Assembly (NCBI GenBank): GCA_015680685.1
Contig: MNCI01016414.1
Location: forward strand, 62,001-126,000
Source: Gnetum montanum
Lineage: Eukaryota; Streptophyta; Gnetopsida; Gnetales; Gnetaceae
Length of the DNA: 64,000 nucleotides
Reading direction: 5' to 3'
Shown here: positions 9,536 through 21,650 of the stretch, one piece after another
Layout of the letters: every line of letters begins with the position of its first letter
How positions within the stretch are numbered: the first letter of the stretch is position 1
Translations under genes and position numbers: made by a program
The notes under the pieces: generated by a model
Seen by the model: only the letters and a program-made list of their open reading frames with translations
What the model was told of the DNA's origin: nothing
Databases searched by the model: none

Positions 9536-12225
9536 TGTTACATCCCAGCTAAAGATAATAGGTATGGTCATAAGCTTATGATTTATACATGACGTGTGGA
9601 GTCTTGGTGGGTTTTTAGGGATGAGTTAATGTATTTTATATGTTATGAGGCTTCTTCTTTATGTTATAATTATGATGTCTTTACATGCTTAACTAATGTG
9701 ATTATGTAACTAGCCCTATGTGATGTGTTAGGTAGGTGATGTTGCCAGCAATGGTGTTGGATTAGGGTACAATAGCACCTATCTGGTATGTTTTTATGCT
9801 TTATGTGCAATTTTGGTATTTTAGCATTTGTACTACAACACTATGTTGCATGATGTTCGGGTGTGGTTTTGGCATGTGAATGTGTAGAATGTATGATAAG
9901 GATCCCATAGGTTCAAATGGATTTTGATTTGGAGTTCTGATGTGCTTATTACGTAGGTTTAAATTTTATGATATTAATTGTGGAGGAGAAAATATATTAG
10001 CTTATGAAAATCGTTCATTCATTAAAAAATAATAAATAATTCAAATGAAAAAAAATAAAAAGTAACTCACATCACATGAGGAAAGCACATCATTTTTTTT
10101 CTTTTGTTCTGCATAAAACATAAAGTAAACATATAGGTTTTATATTATTTTGTCCACCACCTCACCACCTCTTATGAGAAAAATTGGGTTTTGGGTTTCT
10201 ATTTTTTTCTATCGCATCAACAAGAACATACTGGAGCATGTTTTCTTCCATTCTCTTTCTACTCTCTTCTTCTCTTACACTTTTTTCTAGATTCTGAGCC
10301 TTGTGAATGATTTTTGCTTGCTTTAAGCCTGGATTTGGGATTTTTGCAGTCATATCTACATGGGTGAAGAACTTGTTAGGAGTGAAATAGACTCTTGCTA
10401 GATTTTTGAGGATTTTCTACTTGTTTCATTCTTTCTGCCCAACAATTGTAATTGGTGGGTTATCTTTACCTTTTCCCTATATTTTTGTGCTAGATTAGTA
10501 TATATGATTATGTGATGTGGGCATGTGGGGTAGATAGCTCAAGCATTGAGCTTGGACATGTTATTCTATCTATTTTCCCATAATTGTCCAATTTTGGTTA
10601 TAGAGTATGGATTAATATATATGCAATATATGGGATGATGTGGACTTGCAGCATAGGATATATGGTGTTGATGAGACTCATATGATTGGAATATGCTATT
10701 TGTGGGGCCTATTGTGGCGTGAGTGTTTTTGGGCATTCCAATCCTTTCTGGTAGTAATTAAATATTATTTTATTAATCAAACTTTGAATGCACATAACTT
10801 TGCTTCCAAGAGTCTAATTTAGGTAAAATTAGTGTCATTGGGATCATTTTGGGAAGAACTTTATAATTGTGGAATTAGTTTTCTCTTTGGGAATTTCTCA
10901 TTTTGAAGGTTATTATATTGGCCATTTGTCTAGAAGTACATGTCTTTTGAGAAATATGGTATTTTTTTGTCATATTGAGGTCTTCATGTTGTTCAATTGC
11001 ATCTTGGTATTGTTTTTATGGAATGACTGTAACTATTAGGGGTGGATCTATGTGGTTATGTTTGTTTAGGTGTGTTGTGCTTATGACATGTGTTGGCTTA
11101 AGCTAGCCAAACTATGTATATGTTTTCACAACGATACTTGTGATGATAGTTGGTCGATGGTACTAGCATGAGGATGTGGATTGGTTGGTGATGAGGCATC
11201 CTGGATGTAGTATGGATTGATCCCCACTATGATGCATCAGTGAGGCTCCTATCTCAAGCCTCATCATGAGAGTGGGAGAGCATAGGGTTTTTTGTCCCTA
11301 TGACTAGACCATGGCATAGGTGTGTTCATCCCTATCACTAGTCCTCTAGAAGGCTAGTGGTTGCGAGTCACAATTTGATAAACCCTAGCACCAGTTGGGT
11401 AAATAAAAGACTAATAAAATACCTACAAGAAATGGCTATTAAGAGTACTCATGGAAATGTTTCATATGCTACACTGAGTGTGGATATGGTAGCCACCACA
11501 TGGGCTATGTATGTGATATTATTAATTTGTGAGTCATATCATTGATCATATGTGTTCTGATTGGATTATGATTGTGTGGATCATCGACTATTTACTGGTA
11601 TATCGTATATATGATGACATGGGTAGGATAGATGATGTTGGACCATGGTTTTATCTATGATTGTATGATAGCATTATGGATGATATGGTGTGTGTTGTTT
11701 TGATCATGCGTAAGACATGTAGTTGTTGCAAGTTGCCTTGTATCGCACTCCTCTCCTCTAGTGTAGCACTTGTCAACCATCCAGTAGAGGAATTTTTAAG
11801 GCTTCCTACTTGATTATGTACTAACTTTATTTAATTATAGGTGAAAGGCACAAGAGCCTAGAGTAGCATGAAGAGAAAGGGTAGAGGAGAGGAAAATCTT
11901 GAATGTTGGGTTAATGTATATTTTCATGTATAGTAGTATGGACTAGATATCCTTGTATGAAACTCTTTTTTCTCTTCTATATATGATGATGAGGTTTTTT
12001 TTTTATATTGTAGTAGAGTAGTGCATAGTTTGCTTTATGTAGAGACATGCATTTTTATAATGTCATATGTATGTTTAGTTTTTAGCGTCATAGGAAAGTT
12101 TTGTACCGATTGACCTTCCTTATTATCATGTATTTTGCAGATTATTGGTTTTAGTTATCATGCTTCCGTGCTAAGAATACTTCATCCTAGGCATCACCCT
12201 ACCCTAGTTAGGGTAGGGTGTTACA
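9536..12225 (+). repeat. Tekay-like element 3' LTR
   Basis: 2690 bp, collinear with the 5' LTR and about 20 bp shorter through small indels. It begins TGTTACATCCC and ends TAGGGTGTTACA. Small open stretches (10162-10353 minus, 10640-10822, 11357-11545) mirror those in the 5' LTR and are not genes. Confidence 0.92.
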
Positions 12226-12230
12226 TATTT
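12226..12230 (+). repeat. Target site duplication, right copy (TATTT)
   Basis: Directly after the Tekay-like 3' LTR; partner of TACTT at 2281-2285. Confidence 0.8.
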
Positions 12231-12702
12231 CATATTTTGAGAACACACTAGCTAGTGCTTCAGCAACATTTGAAATTTCCAATGATTCATCTAATGCATG
12301 GCCAACTCATGCAATTTGTGTGTTTAACACCTATCATACAAGCTCATAGTATCTTAGTTAATGTTATCAAAATAGAGGATTGAAATCATCAATACGATGA
12401 TCTTCTTCATTATCTCACCATAAGTGAAACTTCTAATCATTTAATGCATGCCTAGAAAAATGTTTTACATAAACATAGCCAACATTTTCATAAAGTGAAT
12501 CCTGATGTATTATATCACGTCTATCATAGATGTCTTTTTTTGTTCCCTTAACCTTGTGCAATCTAAGATAGTACTAGACCAAGTTCATTTAGTAGTTTAT
12601 GGTTAGCATTTAGGGTCACATTCTCTAACTTGATGTGTGATTTCTCTAGGCTATCAGTAGTCAGCCTTACCTAAGGATTCCCACAACCTATTTAAGACAT
12701 GT

Positions 12703-12707
12703 GATAT
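12703..12707 (+). repeat. E2 target site duplication, left copy (GATAT)
   Basis: Five bases before the E2 5' LTR. The partner at 24084-24088 reads GATAC, four of five identical, again a C/T difference. Confidence 0.8.
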
Positions 12708-13630
12708 TGATGAGTCATTGTTGGTTGGCTACATCAATGAGGCCTCATCGATGCAGTCGACTGCATTGATGAGGCCTCATTGACAAGGCCTTGTTGATGC
12801 ATCTCATCTTGCATTGATGAGACCCTATCGATGAAGTGTCTATCTATCACCTATAAATACGTGCCTGCCAGCCACATTTATGGCAATCTAGATTTAAGTA
12901 GTAGCAAAGCTCTTACATTTTTTCCATTCAAAAGTTAGAATTTTTTTCCCGAGTGCCCGCAGCAGGTGTCATTAAGTGTACGAATCTTTATTTGAGCATT
13001 GTTGTACTTGAGCACAATAGTGTGTGTAGCAATAAAGATGAGCTTTCCGATAAACTTTGCATCACTTTGGATAGATTAGCTATTTTATTCATTCATTATT
13101 TTTTTCAATTATTTATTAAATGCTCTCAATTTGTTATTAAATATTTTCCAATTATTACATAAATGAGGCAATTAAGTGAGATTGAATTCACACATAAGTA
13201 CAACCACTTTGAGCGTAACATGGATTCGCTCAGTTATTACTTGGTATGCCCAATAGCATAGCACTTAGTTGCCTAGTAGTGGATACATGGGTTTAGAATG
13301 TGTACAAAAAGTGGGAATGGATACTTATGTTAGGATTAGTAAAATGATTAGTTAATTTAGTTTATTTAATCAAGTCCCATTTTATCTATAATTTAAGCAC
13401 CCAATTATAAAACATAAAAATGATAAAAATTGAATGCCTCAGTTACACTTAACCATACCATTGAACATCACAAGTATAATTGGAAAGACAACGATTAGCC
13501 TTAAGGCTAGATTCACTTCCTAAAAGGGCTAGTACACTAGAAAAAATAAAGTCCATGGAATTCAACTAGATTTCATGTGAACACTTTGTGATTCATATGG
13601 TTGGGTGTAGGGGTACCTCGCTACTCATCA
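12708..13630 (+). repeat. E2 5' LTR
   Basis: 923 bp with a perfect 8-bp terminal inverted repeat, TGATGAGT ... ACTCATCA. U3 holds three AGGCCT palindromes at 12740, 12772 and 12786, within ATCAATGAGGCCTCAT-like units. A TATA box follows at 12852-12859 (TATAAATA), and an AATAAA near 13029 could be the poly(A) signal. An open stretch at 12953-13162 lies in R/U5 and is not a gene. The sequence matches 23145-24083 throughout. Confidence 0.92.
12851..12860 (+). promoter_or_regulatory. E2 LTR TATA box (CTATAAATAC)
   Basis: Lies about 145 bp into the LTR, right after the AGGCCT palindrome cluster. The same box is kept in the 3' LTR (23289-23296) and in related LTRs at 51143, 62797 and, inverted, 59811-59824. 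Confidence 0.7.
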
Positions 13631-13631
13631 T

Positions 13632-13649
13632 TGATGCCATTTTTTGGGA
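13632..13649 (+). other. E2 primer binding site (degenerate Asp-tRNA type)
   Basis: TGATGCCATTTTTTGGGA follows the LTR by one base. It aligns with the Athila/Tat primer site TGGCGCCGTTGCCGGGGA, which pairs with tRNA-Asp. The related elements have TGGTGTTATTGTCAGGGA (51447) and TGGCAACATTACTAGGGA (63532) at the same place. Confidence 0.65.
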
Positions 13650-13784
13650 CTTTGTTTGTGGAACATGGGATATTTAGGTCTAAGTGAATACCATTATATC
13701 ATTGTACAAAATTAAAGGCCAATATCATTCCCACTATACATAAAATTATAAAAGGACACTAATAATTTCATTTTATTTTGCAAA

Positions 13785-16350
13785 ATGTCTTCTTCTACTC
13801 GCAAGCTCGAAGATACTAAACCACTAATCCCATAAGAATGTAAGGTGATATACACTCATCTAGATGAGTTTGTGCCAAATTTCACCTTCATCCAACATCA
13901 GGATGAATAGATGTGACGGTGTGATATGAAGGGAAACATTGTCTTGCCCCCTAATCAATCTATGCCCAAGATGCTATTCAAAACCCTTAAGAAGTTGGGC
14001 ATAGTAGATCTACATGAAGAATACGTTGTGAATGGATATGACACTTGAAACTTCTATCTCACTGAAACACAATGCAAACAAGATAAATGTTAGAAGAAAT
14101 TCTATGAAGCTACAAAGGGAAAACATTAAACTAATGCCTTTTTCCTACTAGATCAAGAGGAGAATGAGGATCCTCCCTTGGAAGGTTCTCAACATGAAGA
14201 TTCTCCATCCCCTGCTACTAATGGTGAGGGTGTGAACCTAACCCTACGAGGGTGTGAACCTAACCCTACGAGGATGTGAACCTAACCCTACGATCAACTA
14301 TTCATAAACTAGGGTTAGGAAAGAGTGATAGCCAAGGTAGAAACTTGGGTAAACATCGTAATAACAAGAGAGAAAAGGATGGTGATCATAATAAGCATAA
14401 GAGTGGTGGTGGATATTATGATGGCAGTGGTAGTCCACCTTCCTCTTCATCCTCTTCATCCAATTTTGAACATTCCTCTTCATTTGATGGTTCTCATGGA
14501 AGCCACCATCAAAAAAACCATGATGAAGGTGATCAACAAAATAACAATGACCATGAAGGCCACCAAAATAAAAGGTATGGATGAAACCATCATTGACATC
14601 ATCAACATACAATCATGATGAACCTTTATTGGAAACTTGAAGTATGCTCAACATTGCAGAGGTGGTAAAAACTCCAACTAGGCATATGAAGGATAGTTGG
14701 ATCAAGCACCTAGACATAAACAATATCCCAAGATTTGAGGGGGGATACAATTCTGATCTGTAGACACATCTACAAGCTTTTCTAGATGCTTGTGCCTTAC
14801 CAAACATAGAGAATGAGTGGCAAAAACTCAAGCTTTTCGCAAGGATAGTCATTAAGAAATTTGAAAGCTGGTACTAGTCCTTGGAGCCAGAATCTATCTG
14901 AAGATGGGATACCATGTTAGAGCTATCCAATGACAAATACTAGATGTACTTTAGAGTGTCTAATCTAAGAAGGAAACTCCAAGGCTAAAAACAGGGAGTA
15001 CATGAACCCTTGGATGACATCATGGGCTGATACTATTCACTCTTACACAAATTCCCAAGCCATGGTCACTGTTAGAGGGAATAAATTCATCAAATCATAG
15101 ATGGGCTCAGAGCAGAAACAAGAAGAACCCTTGGGGTATATGCCCAAGGAAGGTTGTCTAAAACAAGAGCTCATCAAATTCAAAGGTTAATTGAGTAGGT
15201 AGAAAAAGAAGAAGGTGAGCTACAAAAAAGGGAAAGTGCTGAAAAGTATAACAAGGATCCATCCATCAGGAAATGACAAGTTTGATTTTGTGACAAGGAG
15301 AAGTCACCACTTGATGAAGTGGTGAACAAAAAGACCTTTCCCATCCAAAAATCTATTTCTAATATTTTAGCCGTGGTTGACAAGTTATGGGGCACTTTGG
15401 ATAAAAAATTTTAAATTGCTTTGAAGATTACTAAAGAATCCAAAGAACAAAACAGTGATTATAATTGTAGGAGGTGAAAAGAAGCTGAACGTGCCTACCA
15501 AAGAGGTAAGGGCAAAGCTACTGTAGTATAGGAAGTTGTGGAGTCTAACTCTGATGATGAAACTAAATGTGACATATGCCAATACAAACATCCAAAGGGA
15601 TGTTGCCCTGTAGTTTCACACTTACAAGAGTCTGGAGTGTCTGCATTGAATCCTTGCCTAGCATGTAGGCAAGCTCCAAGATAATTACCTTATCCTCAAG
15701 GTAATCCAAGATAGTTCCACCAACAACAACAAGCTTACTACCCCATTGAAACTCCTTCACAACTTGATGAACAATACCAACAATGGTACTAGCCACAATC
15801 ATGGGGAATGCCACCACCAAGGCAGTAGTACGCTTATAGGCAACTAGATCCATTCAGGTACTATGTTTAGCAAACCATCTCCCCTAGAAGTTCTACAATT
15901 CATGCATCATTTTAGCATCACTATTACCCTCCAGAGTACCACCAAACACATTCACCAACTACTCAAGGGAGAAACCCATATCCATATCCATATCATCCTC
16001 CACATCCCTCTACACCTACACCTCCACCTTCAACCCAATTACCTCCTACTTCATCTATGCAAGGTGATATTCCTCCATATCCACAAAAATGAAATGATAC
16101 AAGGGTTGTACACTCACAACTAGTTTTTCAACCAAGTGGTCTGGATATTCGATCAAGGAAACGATCTTTCTTATAGCCTAGTAATCCTCTCCAGCCCTCA
16201 TAACCTACTTTGGTTAATTGTCCTACATCTCCATCATCCTCATCCTCTGCATCAAACATCTTTGAGTTCCCTTCAAACCAAGCGCTTCCTAGGATCCACA
16301 TTGTAATGCTAACTCAGCTTGTTTCTAACTAGATCAAGGCTAGTAATCTT
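13785..16350 (+). pseudogene. E2 gag remnant
   Basis: I start it at ATG 13785 (context CAAAATGTCT, as in E4 and E5). The N-terminus leads into a Ser/His/Asn-rich stretch (open 14276-14584). The capsid core begins near 14690 with IPRFEGGYNSDL, then 'LQAFLDACALPNIENEW' and blocks near 14820-15000, the usual Retrotrans_gag pattern. A knuckle-like CDICQYKHPKGCCP is at about 15570-15610. A Pro/Gln/Tyr/His-rich tail runs to about 16100 (open 15863-16123 in another frame). Stops, mostly TAG, and shifts occur throughout. Confidence 0.75.
14228..14298 (+). repeat. 22-bp unit in three tandem copies inside gag
   Basis: The unit GTGTGAACCTAACCCTACGA recurs at 14230, 14252 and 14274 (third copy ATGTGAACC). 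Because 22 is not a multiple of three, each extra copy shifts the gag frame. The core AACCTAACCCTA resembles plant telomere sequence, but only loosely. Confidence 0.85.
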
Positions 16351-16369
16351 CCTACAAAAAGATCTAACC

Positions 16370-17045
16370 TAGGAAGTCCACTCATCTATCTACAAATTGC
16401 TAGAAAAGAGCCATGTAAATCTCTTCTTGACTCTAGTTCTAGAGTTAACCTCATCTCCCATGACATGTATAAGGCCTAGAACCTACCACCTCTTAAGAAG
16501 ATCACCATCTGGAATTAGTAGATCAGTTGATTACTGTTCCTTTGGGATTAGTAGAGGACATTGTGACCATAGTTTGTGGGTGGTCCTATCTTGTTGATTT
16601 TCTAGTAATCAAGGTGAAAAACTACAAAAGTGACTTTTCCATCATCATGGGAAGGGCTTGGTTAAGCACGGTCGACATATGAATGGGTATAAGGAACCTA
16701 TCTCTCAAAATATCTAAGGAAAATGAGCTAGAAAAGATTGAGAAGAAGCATATTCCATGCATCATATATAGTGATAATAGGTGTAATTGCATGCAAAATA
16801 TTTGGTCCATCAAGAGCACATATATTAAGGCATGTAATCAATGTGCACAAGAAATGAATATTCAATTGTGTCTGTATGCAGCAACCACAAAACAGGAAGG
16901 CACCCAATGGCTGATAGCTGATTTTGGTAGTAGCACAATATGCATGGAACCAACTGAGGATTTAACTTGTGTGTATTTTGAAGGCATGAATAAATTTGAA
17001 CAAGTTCATTTTCAACTCTCTAATAAAGATGATGATACCTGTTAG
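16370..17045 (+). pseudogene. E2 protease and protease-RT linker remnant
   Basis: The protease active site is at about 16424-16480, reading SLLDSSSRVNLISHDMYKA; the family has LLDSG(S/A). The catalytic Asp is kept and the Gly is Ser. The middle of the protease is shifted, then 'FSIIMGRAWL' (about 16635-16665) matches the family 'ILGRPWL'. An open stretch from 16683 to 17045 is the linker before RT; its AATTKQEGTQWL block recurs in E4 near 53930-53970. Neighbouring domains confirm the identity. Confidence 0.75.
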
Positions 17046-17049
17046 GGAG

Positions 17050-18580
17050 AGTTAAAAGTCCCTAATCACTTCAAGCAGGAGCCCTTAGAACTAAAAACCT
17101 TACTAATTGATATGGAATATGCATTTTTAAAGAATGGTAAACTGGTGATCATTAATGCCAAAATTTCTCCTAAACAAAAAGAAAATTTGTTGAAGGTGAT
17201 GAATAAATGGTCAATAGCCTTTACTTAATCATATCCAGAGCTAACAGGAATCAATCTAAGGATATCTCAACATCGCATCTACAACAACCTAGCCATGAAG
17301 CCTAAAAGATAGCCATAGAGATGGCTAAATCCCAAATTGAAGTAAATCATTAAGAAGGATATAGAGCAACTTCTCAAGGTAGGGTTCTTCTATCCAATCA
17401 TAGATAGTGAGTGGGTTAGCCCACTCATAATTATACCAAAGAAGGATGGCAAATGGCATGTTTACATTGACTTTAGGCTATTAAATATGGTAATATTTAA
17501 GGATCCTTTTCCTTTTCCATTTGTGGATCAAGTATTAGACACCATATCCGAGCATTATTATTATATTTTTTTGGACGGCTATAGTGACTATAACCAAATT
17601 CAAATTGCACCTGAAGATTAGGCCAAGACAACATTCACAAGTCCTTGGGGGACTTTTGCATACTATAAGATGCCATTTGGCCTATGCAATACCCCTACAA
17701 CATTTCAACACTTGCTCCTGAGTACCTTTCAATAACAAATTGGTAGTGGTGTTAAATTCTTCATGGATGACTTCTCCACCTATGGAGCTACCTTTAAGCA
17801 AGCCTTGGACTGACTTGAACAAGTGTTGAAGAGATGTGTCAAGACAAATTTACAACTCAACTAGCAAAAGAGCCATCTCATGATTCAAGAAGGCATTGTG
17901 CCAGGGCACCAAATTTCACAAAAAGGGATTGAGTTTGACCCAGAAAAGATAAGGGCCATCCAAGGAATAATACATCAACCAAAGACCATTAAGGATGTTT
18001 GATCATTCCCTAGACACACTGATTACTACCGATGTTTTATTGAGAATTTCTCTAAGATTGAAAAGACATTGGTAGAACTTACAAAGAAAGATGCACCTTT
18101 CATTTGGACCAAGGAATCTGAACATGCATTCCAACAATTAAAGGAGAAACTCATAGAAACACCAATCCTATGAGCACTAGATTGGTCCAAACCATTCCAT
18201 AACATGATAGACACATCTAACTATGCTTTGGGGTTAGTGCTCATGCATATGAACAATAAGAAACATCTATATTATATCCACTACATGATTCAAACCATTG
18301 TGGGAGCACAGTTAAATTATACCACCATAGAGAAAGAATTAATGCTAGTGGTGTACATGCAAGAAAATTTTATGAACTATGTGATGGGTTACAAAGTGTT
18401 TGTACATATGGATCATAGTGCAATTTGCTTCCTCATGAATAAGCCAAAGTTGAGCCCTTGTGTCATATGGTGGCTTGTGATCTTGCAGGAATTCAATCTC
18501 ACTATGATGGATTGAAAAGGGACCAAGAATGTGGTCACTGACCACCTTTTTCACTTAAGATGAAATAACAAAGATAAGGA
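17050..18580 (+). pseudogene. E2 reverse transcriptase and RNase H remnant
   Basis: Well preserved. RT: 'LPELK'-type lead (about 17060), 'SEWVSPLIIIPKKDGKW' (17408), YIDFRLLN, FLDGYSDYNQIQIAPED (about 17570), FTSPWGTFAYYKMPFGLCN, and the intact catalytic box FMDD at 17760-17771. The connection ends 'FSKIEKTLVELTKKDAPF' (about 18050). RNase H starts DTSNYALGLVL (18207; the Asp is kept), with a Glu in TTIEKELMLVVY and Asp in FVHMDHSA; 18204-18515 is open. The tail reads 'TKNVVTDHLFHL'. About ten stops, mostly TAG or TGA, interrupt it. Confidence 0.88.
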
Positions 18581-18599
18581 GAGCTAACTCTTTGATCAA

Positions 18600-19881
18600 T
18601 TTCTAGATGAATTCCTCCTTGCTGGAGCAATAAGTGTAGAAATTCCTGAAAAAGCAACATGGTATAATGGCATCCTCACATATCTTCTCACTCAAGAGAT
18701 GCCACAAGACTTGGATTTTAGGAAAAAGTAAAATTTATTTAACAAGCCAAATACTTCATGGAAATCAATGGACACCTTTACAAGGTGTGTGCTAATGGCC
18801 TGATCCATTGGTGTGCCCCTGACGAAGATCAACTACGCATTCTCCAAGATGCTCATGAAGGGCCTTGTGAAGGCCACTATGCAGGGAGATGCACAACCAT
18901 AAAAGTCTTGATGGTAGGATACTATTGGCCTATAATCTTTAGGGATGCCCACTAGTTTGTCAAGTTTTTTGAACATTGTCAATGTGACAAGGGGATGACT
19001 GCTCACATGGAAGGTCCTCAATAGTGAATTAAACCATTGAAACCTTTCAACATATGGGGTGTTGACTTCATGGATCCCATCACACCCATGTCTAATGGGA
19101 AAGTGTATATTATAGTAGCAATTGACTACTACACAAAATGGGTAGAAGCGATAGCCATTACTAATTGTACATCATCCACTACTACCAAATTATACAAAAA
19201 AATATCATGAATAGGTTTGGGTGCCACATTCACTAATTTTTAATAATGAAACTCATTTCATAGGTGCCACATTTAGAAAATTAATGTAATGTTTGGGGGT
19301 AGAACATAAATTAACAACACCTTACCACCCCCAAGCCAATAGTAAAGTAGAGGTAACCAACTAGGATATTACAAAAATACTAATGCTAATCATTAGCAAA
19401 TATAAGAAGGACTGGAGTACAAAATGTAATGATGCCCTCTAGGCTTATCGTTTAACTTGGAAACTTTTTATTGGATATTATCCCTATGAGTTAGTGTATA
19501 GGAAACTTCCAATGCTCCTAATTCAATCTGAACTTCATACACACTCAATGGCTTGTGATCAAAACCTTGACCTAAGTGTAGCATAGAAGGAAAGATTGAT
19601 CAACTTGAACATGCTAGATGAAAATCACTTAATGGCCCTATCCTTGAATGGGGTGAACAGGGCATCTAACAAGCAATGTCATGACCTTAAAATTAGAAAA
19701 GTAAAACTTCATCCAGGAGATAAGGTTCTTTACTGGAACCTCACATATGTACCCCAAAAGATAAAATTCCAAAAATTATGGAAGGGACCTTATATAATTG
19801 ATCAAACCTTTTCCTCTAGAGCCATGTTGATCTACAATCCTAACATCCCAAATAAAAAGCAATTGGTTAATATCCAATAAG
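18600..19881 (+). pseudogene. E2 integrase remnant
   Basis: The zinc finger keeps its His residues (AHEGPCEGHYAGRC, open 18758-18955) and Cys (EHCQCDKGM). The core starts 'WGVDFMDPI' near 19050 and continues VAIDYYTKWVEAIAI; the second Asp region shows NNETHF with the Asp as Asn. The Glu is kept in PYHPQANSKVEV. The C-terminal module (open 19596-19880) reads RKVKLHPGDKVLYW and KLWKGPYIID, a GPY-type module. One frameshift is near 19210. Confidence 0.85.
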
Positions 19882-21650
19882 TGAAGCCTTTCCTCAAACA
19901 AAGATAGGTCAGTGTCAATACCACCTTAATGAAGGGACAACCACGTCCTATCTTTCAGATCTCCTCCCTCTAACTTATTCATGGAGAAGATGGTAATCCA
20001 TGCTGACCATTACCATGGCCTCTCATTTTATCTACCTTTTTGTTTTTCACATTTTTTATTTTACAAATTTTTTATCTTTGAATTTTTCTAATTTTACACC
20101 ATTTTTAGTACCTTTAAAATTTCTTGATTATTTTACACTTTCTTATATATTTTACTTTATTTTGCTTTCTTTTTTTTTAAGTGTGATATTTTCTCATTTT
20201 TGCCAATAGATTCACTTTCTTGTCATAGGACATAGTGTCATTGTTGTTGTTTACTAATGATGGTTTGTGCTTAATGTGTGATTGTTGATGTTTGGTTTCT
20301 ATTTTTGAATTCTAATATTTGATGACTTTAACATGGTTTATTTTTCATAGAATAGGTAGTGAGTCCATGTCATCCACCCATGCAATGAACTCTATGGTTT
20401 TTCTTGTTATGGGAATTTGAGGTCCCTTTTCATTAAATAAACCTTAAATCAATTGATGACCATGGTAGTTCCATAATTATGAAGGATTCAAAGGTTTGTA
20501 AAAGGTGTGACTTTAAGAGAACTCAATTCTCTTTGTCCTATTCTTCTTGCTTGAGTGCTTGAGTGTTCTTTCACAAAATTTTTACCATTCCACACCAACC
20601 ATTGAAAGAAGTCAAAATAACATTGTTGCATGGTCTGGTTCCCATTTCAAAAATAAAAATAAACAAACAAACAAAAATTATGGAAATCAAAGCACACACC
20701 TTTGACACAAATAATTCCTCACATGGTGTGGCTCCCATTTCAAAAAGAAATAATGGGAATTCAAAGCACACCCCTTGGACAAATCAAAGGGCTACAAGCA
20801 TTGGTTATGGGACTTGAATGACATGCACCTATGCCTGATGGTTTCCTCTAACTAAGTCCCTCTCTCTCACTTTCTACTTCTCCTTTCTTCTCTTTGTGGA
20901 ATGTTGGTGGTTTTGTGGAAGCACTCTTGCATCTTGTGTGGGTGGATCAGTCTTAGAGTGATAATGCAAAGTCACTAAAAGTAGATGGTTTTGGTCTAGA
21001 CTGAGGATGGAACTTCTCAAGTCATTTTAATCACAAATTTCACAAGGGACTTCTTATGACCTCAATTTGGAGCTCCATTCCACCTTCTCTATCATCCATC
21101 TATGCTAACATAACTCACCTTACTACCAAGTTCTATGTTATGATCCATGTCTTAGTCTGATGTGTTAGGATTCTTAAGTGGATTCTTTTGAGTTCTTCTT
21201 TAACTTGTCATAATCATCAAATCGACTATGGGGCCAATGAACTCCTTTGTTGAGGTTATGCGAGGGAAAAAGGACATGAGCCTGCTATGGGGAGGACCCA
21301 CTTGCATAGCTCTTGGCTTGAGTAGTTAAGGTTCCTTACCTTTGACATTGCTATAATCCTATCTTTCTCATTTTCCATTGAGTAAACCACTTAGTACTCC
21401 TTAATCTCTCATTGTATTCATCCATTAAATCATTTTTTCTTCATTTTTTCAAATTTATGAACTTCAACATCCTCTTGGCATGATTTCATACTATTCTTGG
21501 TCTTCTAAGCTTTCATTTGATCTTAATTTGCTCAAAAAATTTCTTGTATTTTGAAATTTTGATCAAAGTCAATGGTGATCAATAGTTGCATTGACAAGGC
21601 CTCATTGATGTAGAAGAACTACTAAATGCAAGGGGCAGATGCATCATTTT
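19882..21650 (+). other. E2 spacer between integrase and 3' ORF
   Basis: No coding potential is seen. A T-rich stretch (20030-20200) is followed by blocks that recur in the E4 spacer: 'gtgagtccatgtcatccaccc' near 20359 (E4 near 54280) and 'agcctgctatggggagg' near 21280 (E4 near 55070). A direct duplication with a 93-bp offset (units at 20629 and 20722, each starting CATGGT.TGG.TCCCATTTC) produces the short open frame at 20563-20817, which I do not regard as a gene. Confidence 0.75.
21591..21610 (+). promoter_or_regulatory. Internal copy of the E2 U3 motif upstream of the 3' ORF
   Basis: TTGACAAGGCCTCATTGATG reproduces the AGGCCT units of E2's own LTR U3 (compare 12740-12791 and 23210-23270). 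It stands about 50 bp before the surviving coiled-coil reading. E3 and E4 also carry their U3 motif at this place, there with a TATA box. No clear TATA box follows here, probably because sequence up to the middle of the ORF has been lost. Confidence 0.55.

Larger units (their letters stand above)
2286..12225 (+). mobile_element. Tekay/Del-like Ty3/gypsy element, complete but decayed (9.9 kb)
   Basis: The structure is full: 5' LTR 2286-4995, initiator-Met tRNA primer site, gag, protease, RT, RNase H, integrase, polypurine tract and 3' LTR 9536-12225, flanked by a near-matching 5-bp duplication. LTRs of about 2.7 kb, the gag-pol order and the integrase C-terminus point to the Tekay/Del chromovirus lineage. 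It is inserted in E1's second RNase H. In-frame stops are many, mostly TAG where the family has Gln. I counted 12 differences by eye in the first ~140 bp of the two LTRs, so the insertion is old. Confidence 0.9.
12226..12707 (+). pseudogene. E1 segment B: end of second RNase H and start of integrase
   Basis: Once the Tekay-like insert is set aside, the E1 reading continues here. A 'TLASASATFEISND' stretch (about 12245-12290) completes the second RNase H. After a linker, the integrase zinc finger starts near 12575 with blocks matching family 'H....GPH.GGHTL..KV...GYYWPT...D', and the last codons before the next break (12690-12707) read 'NLFKTCDI', family 'FVKRCD.CQ'. At 12707 the domain is cut by E2 and resumes at 24084. 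Several stops are present. Confidence 0.75.

Noticed and set aside
14228-14298. Interstitial telomere repeat
   Set aside because: Only AACCCTA cores 22 bp apart, not a tandem CCCTAAA array.
14298-14612. His/Tyr-rich minus-strand ORF of 104 codons
   Set aside because: It is the complement of the Ser/His/Asn-rich gag stretch in E2; low complexity keeps both strands open.
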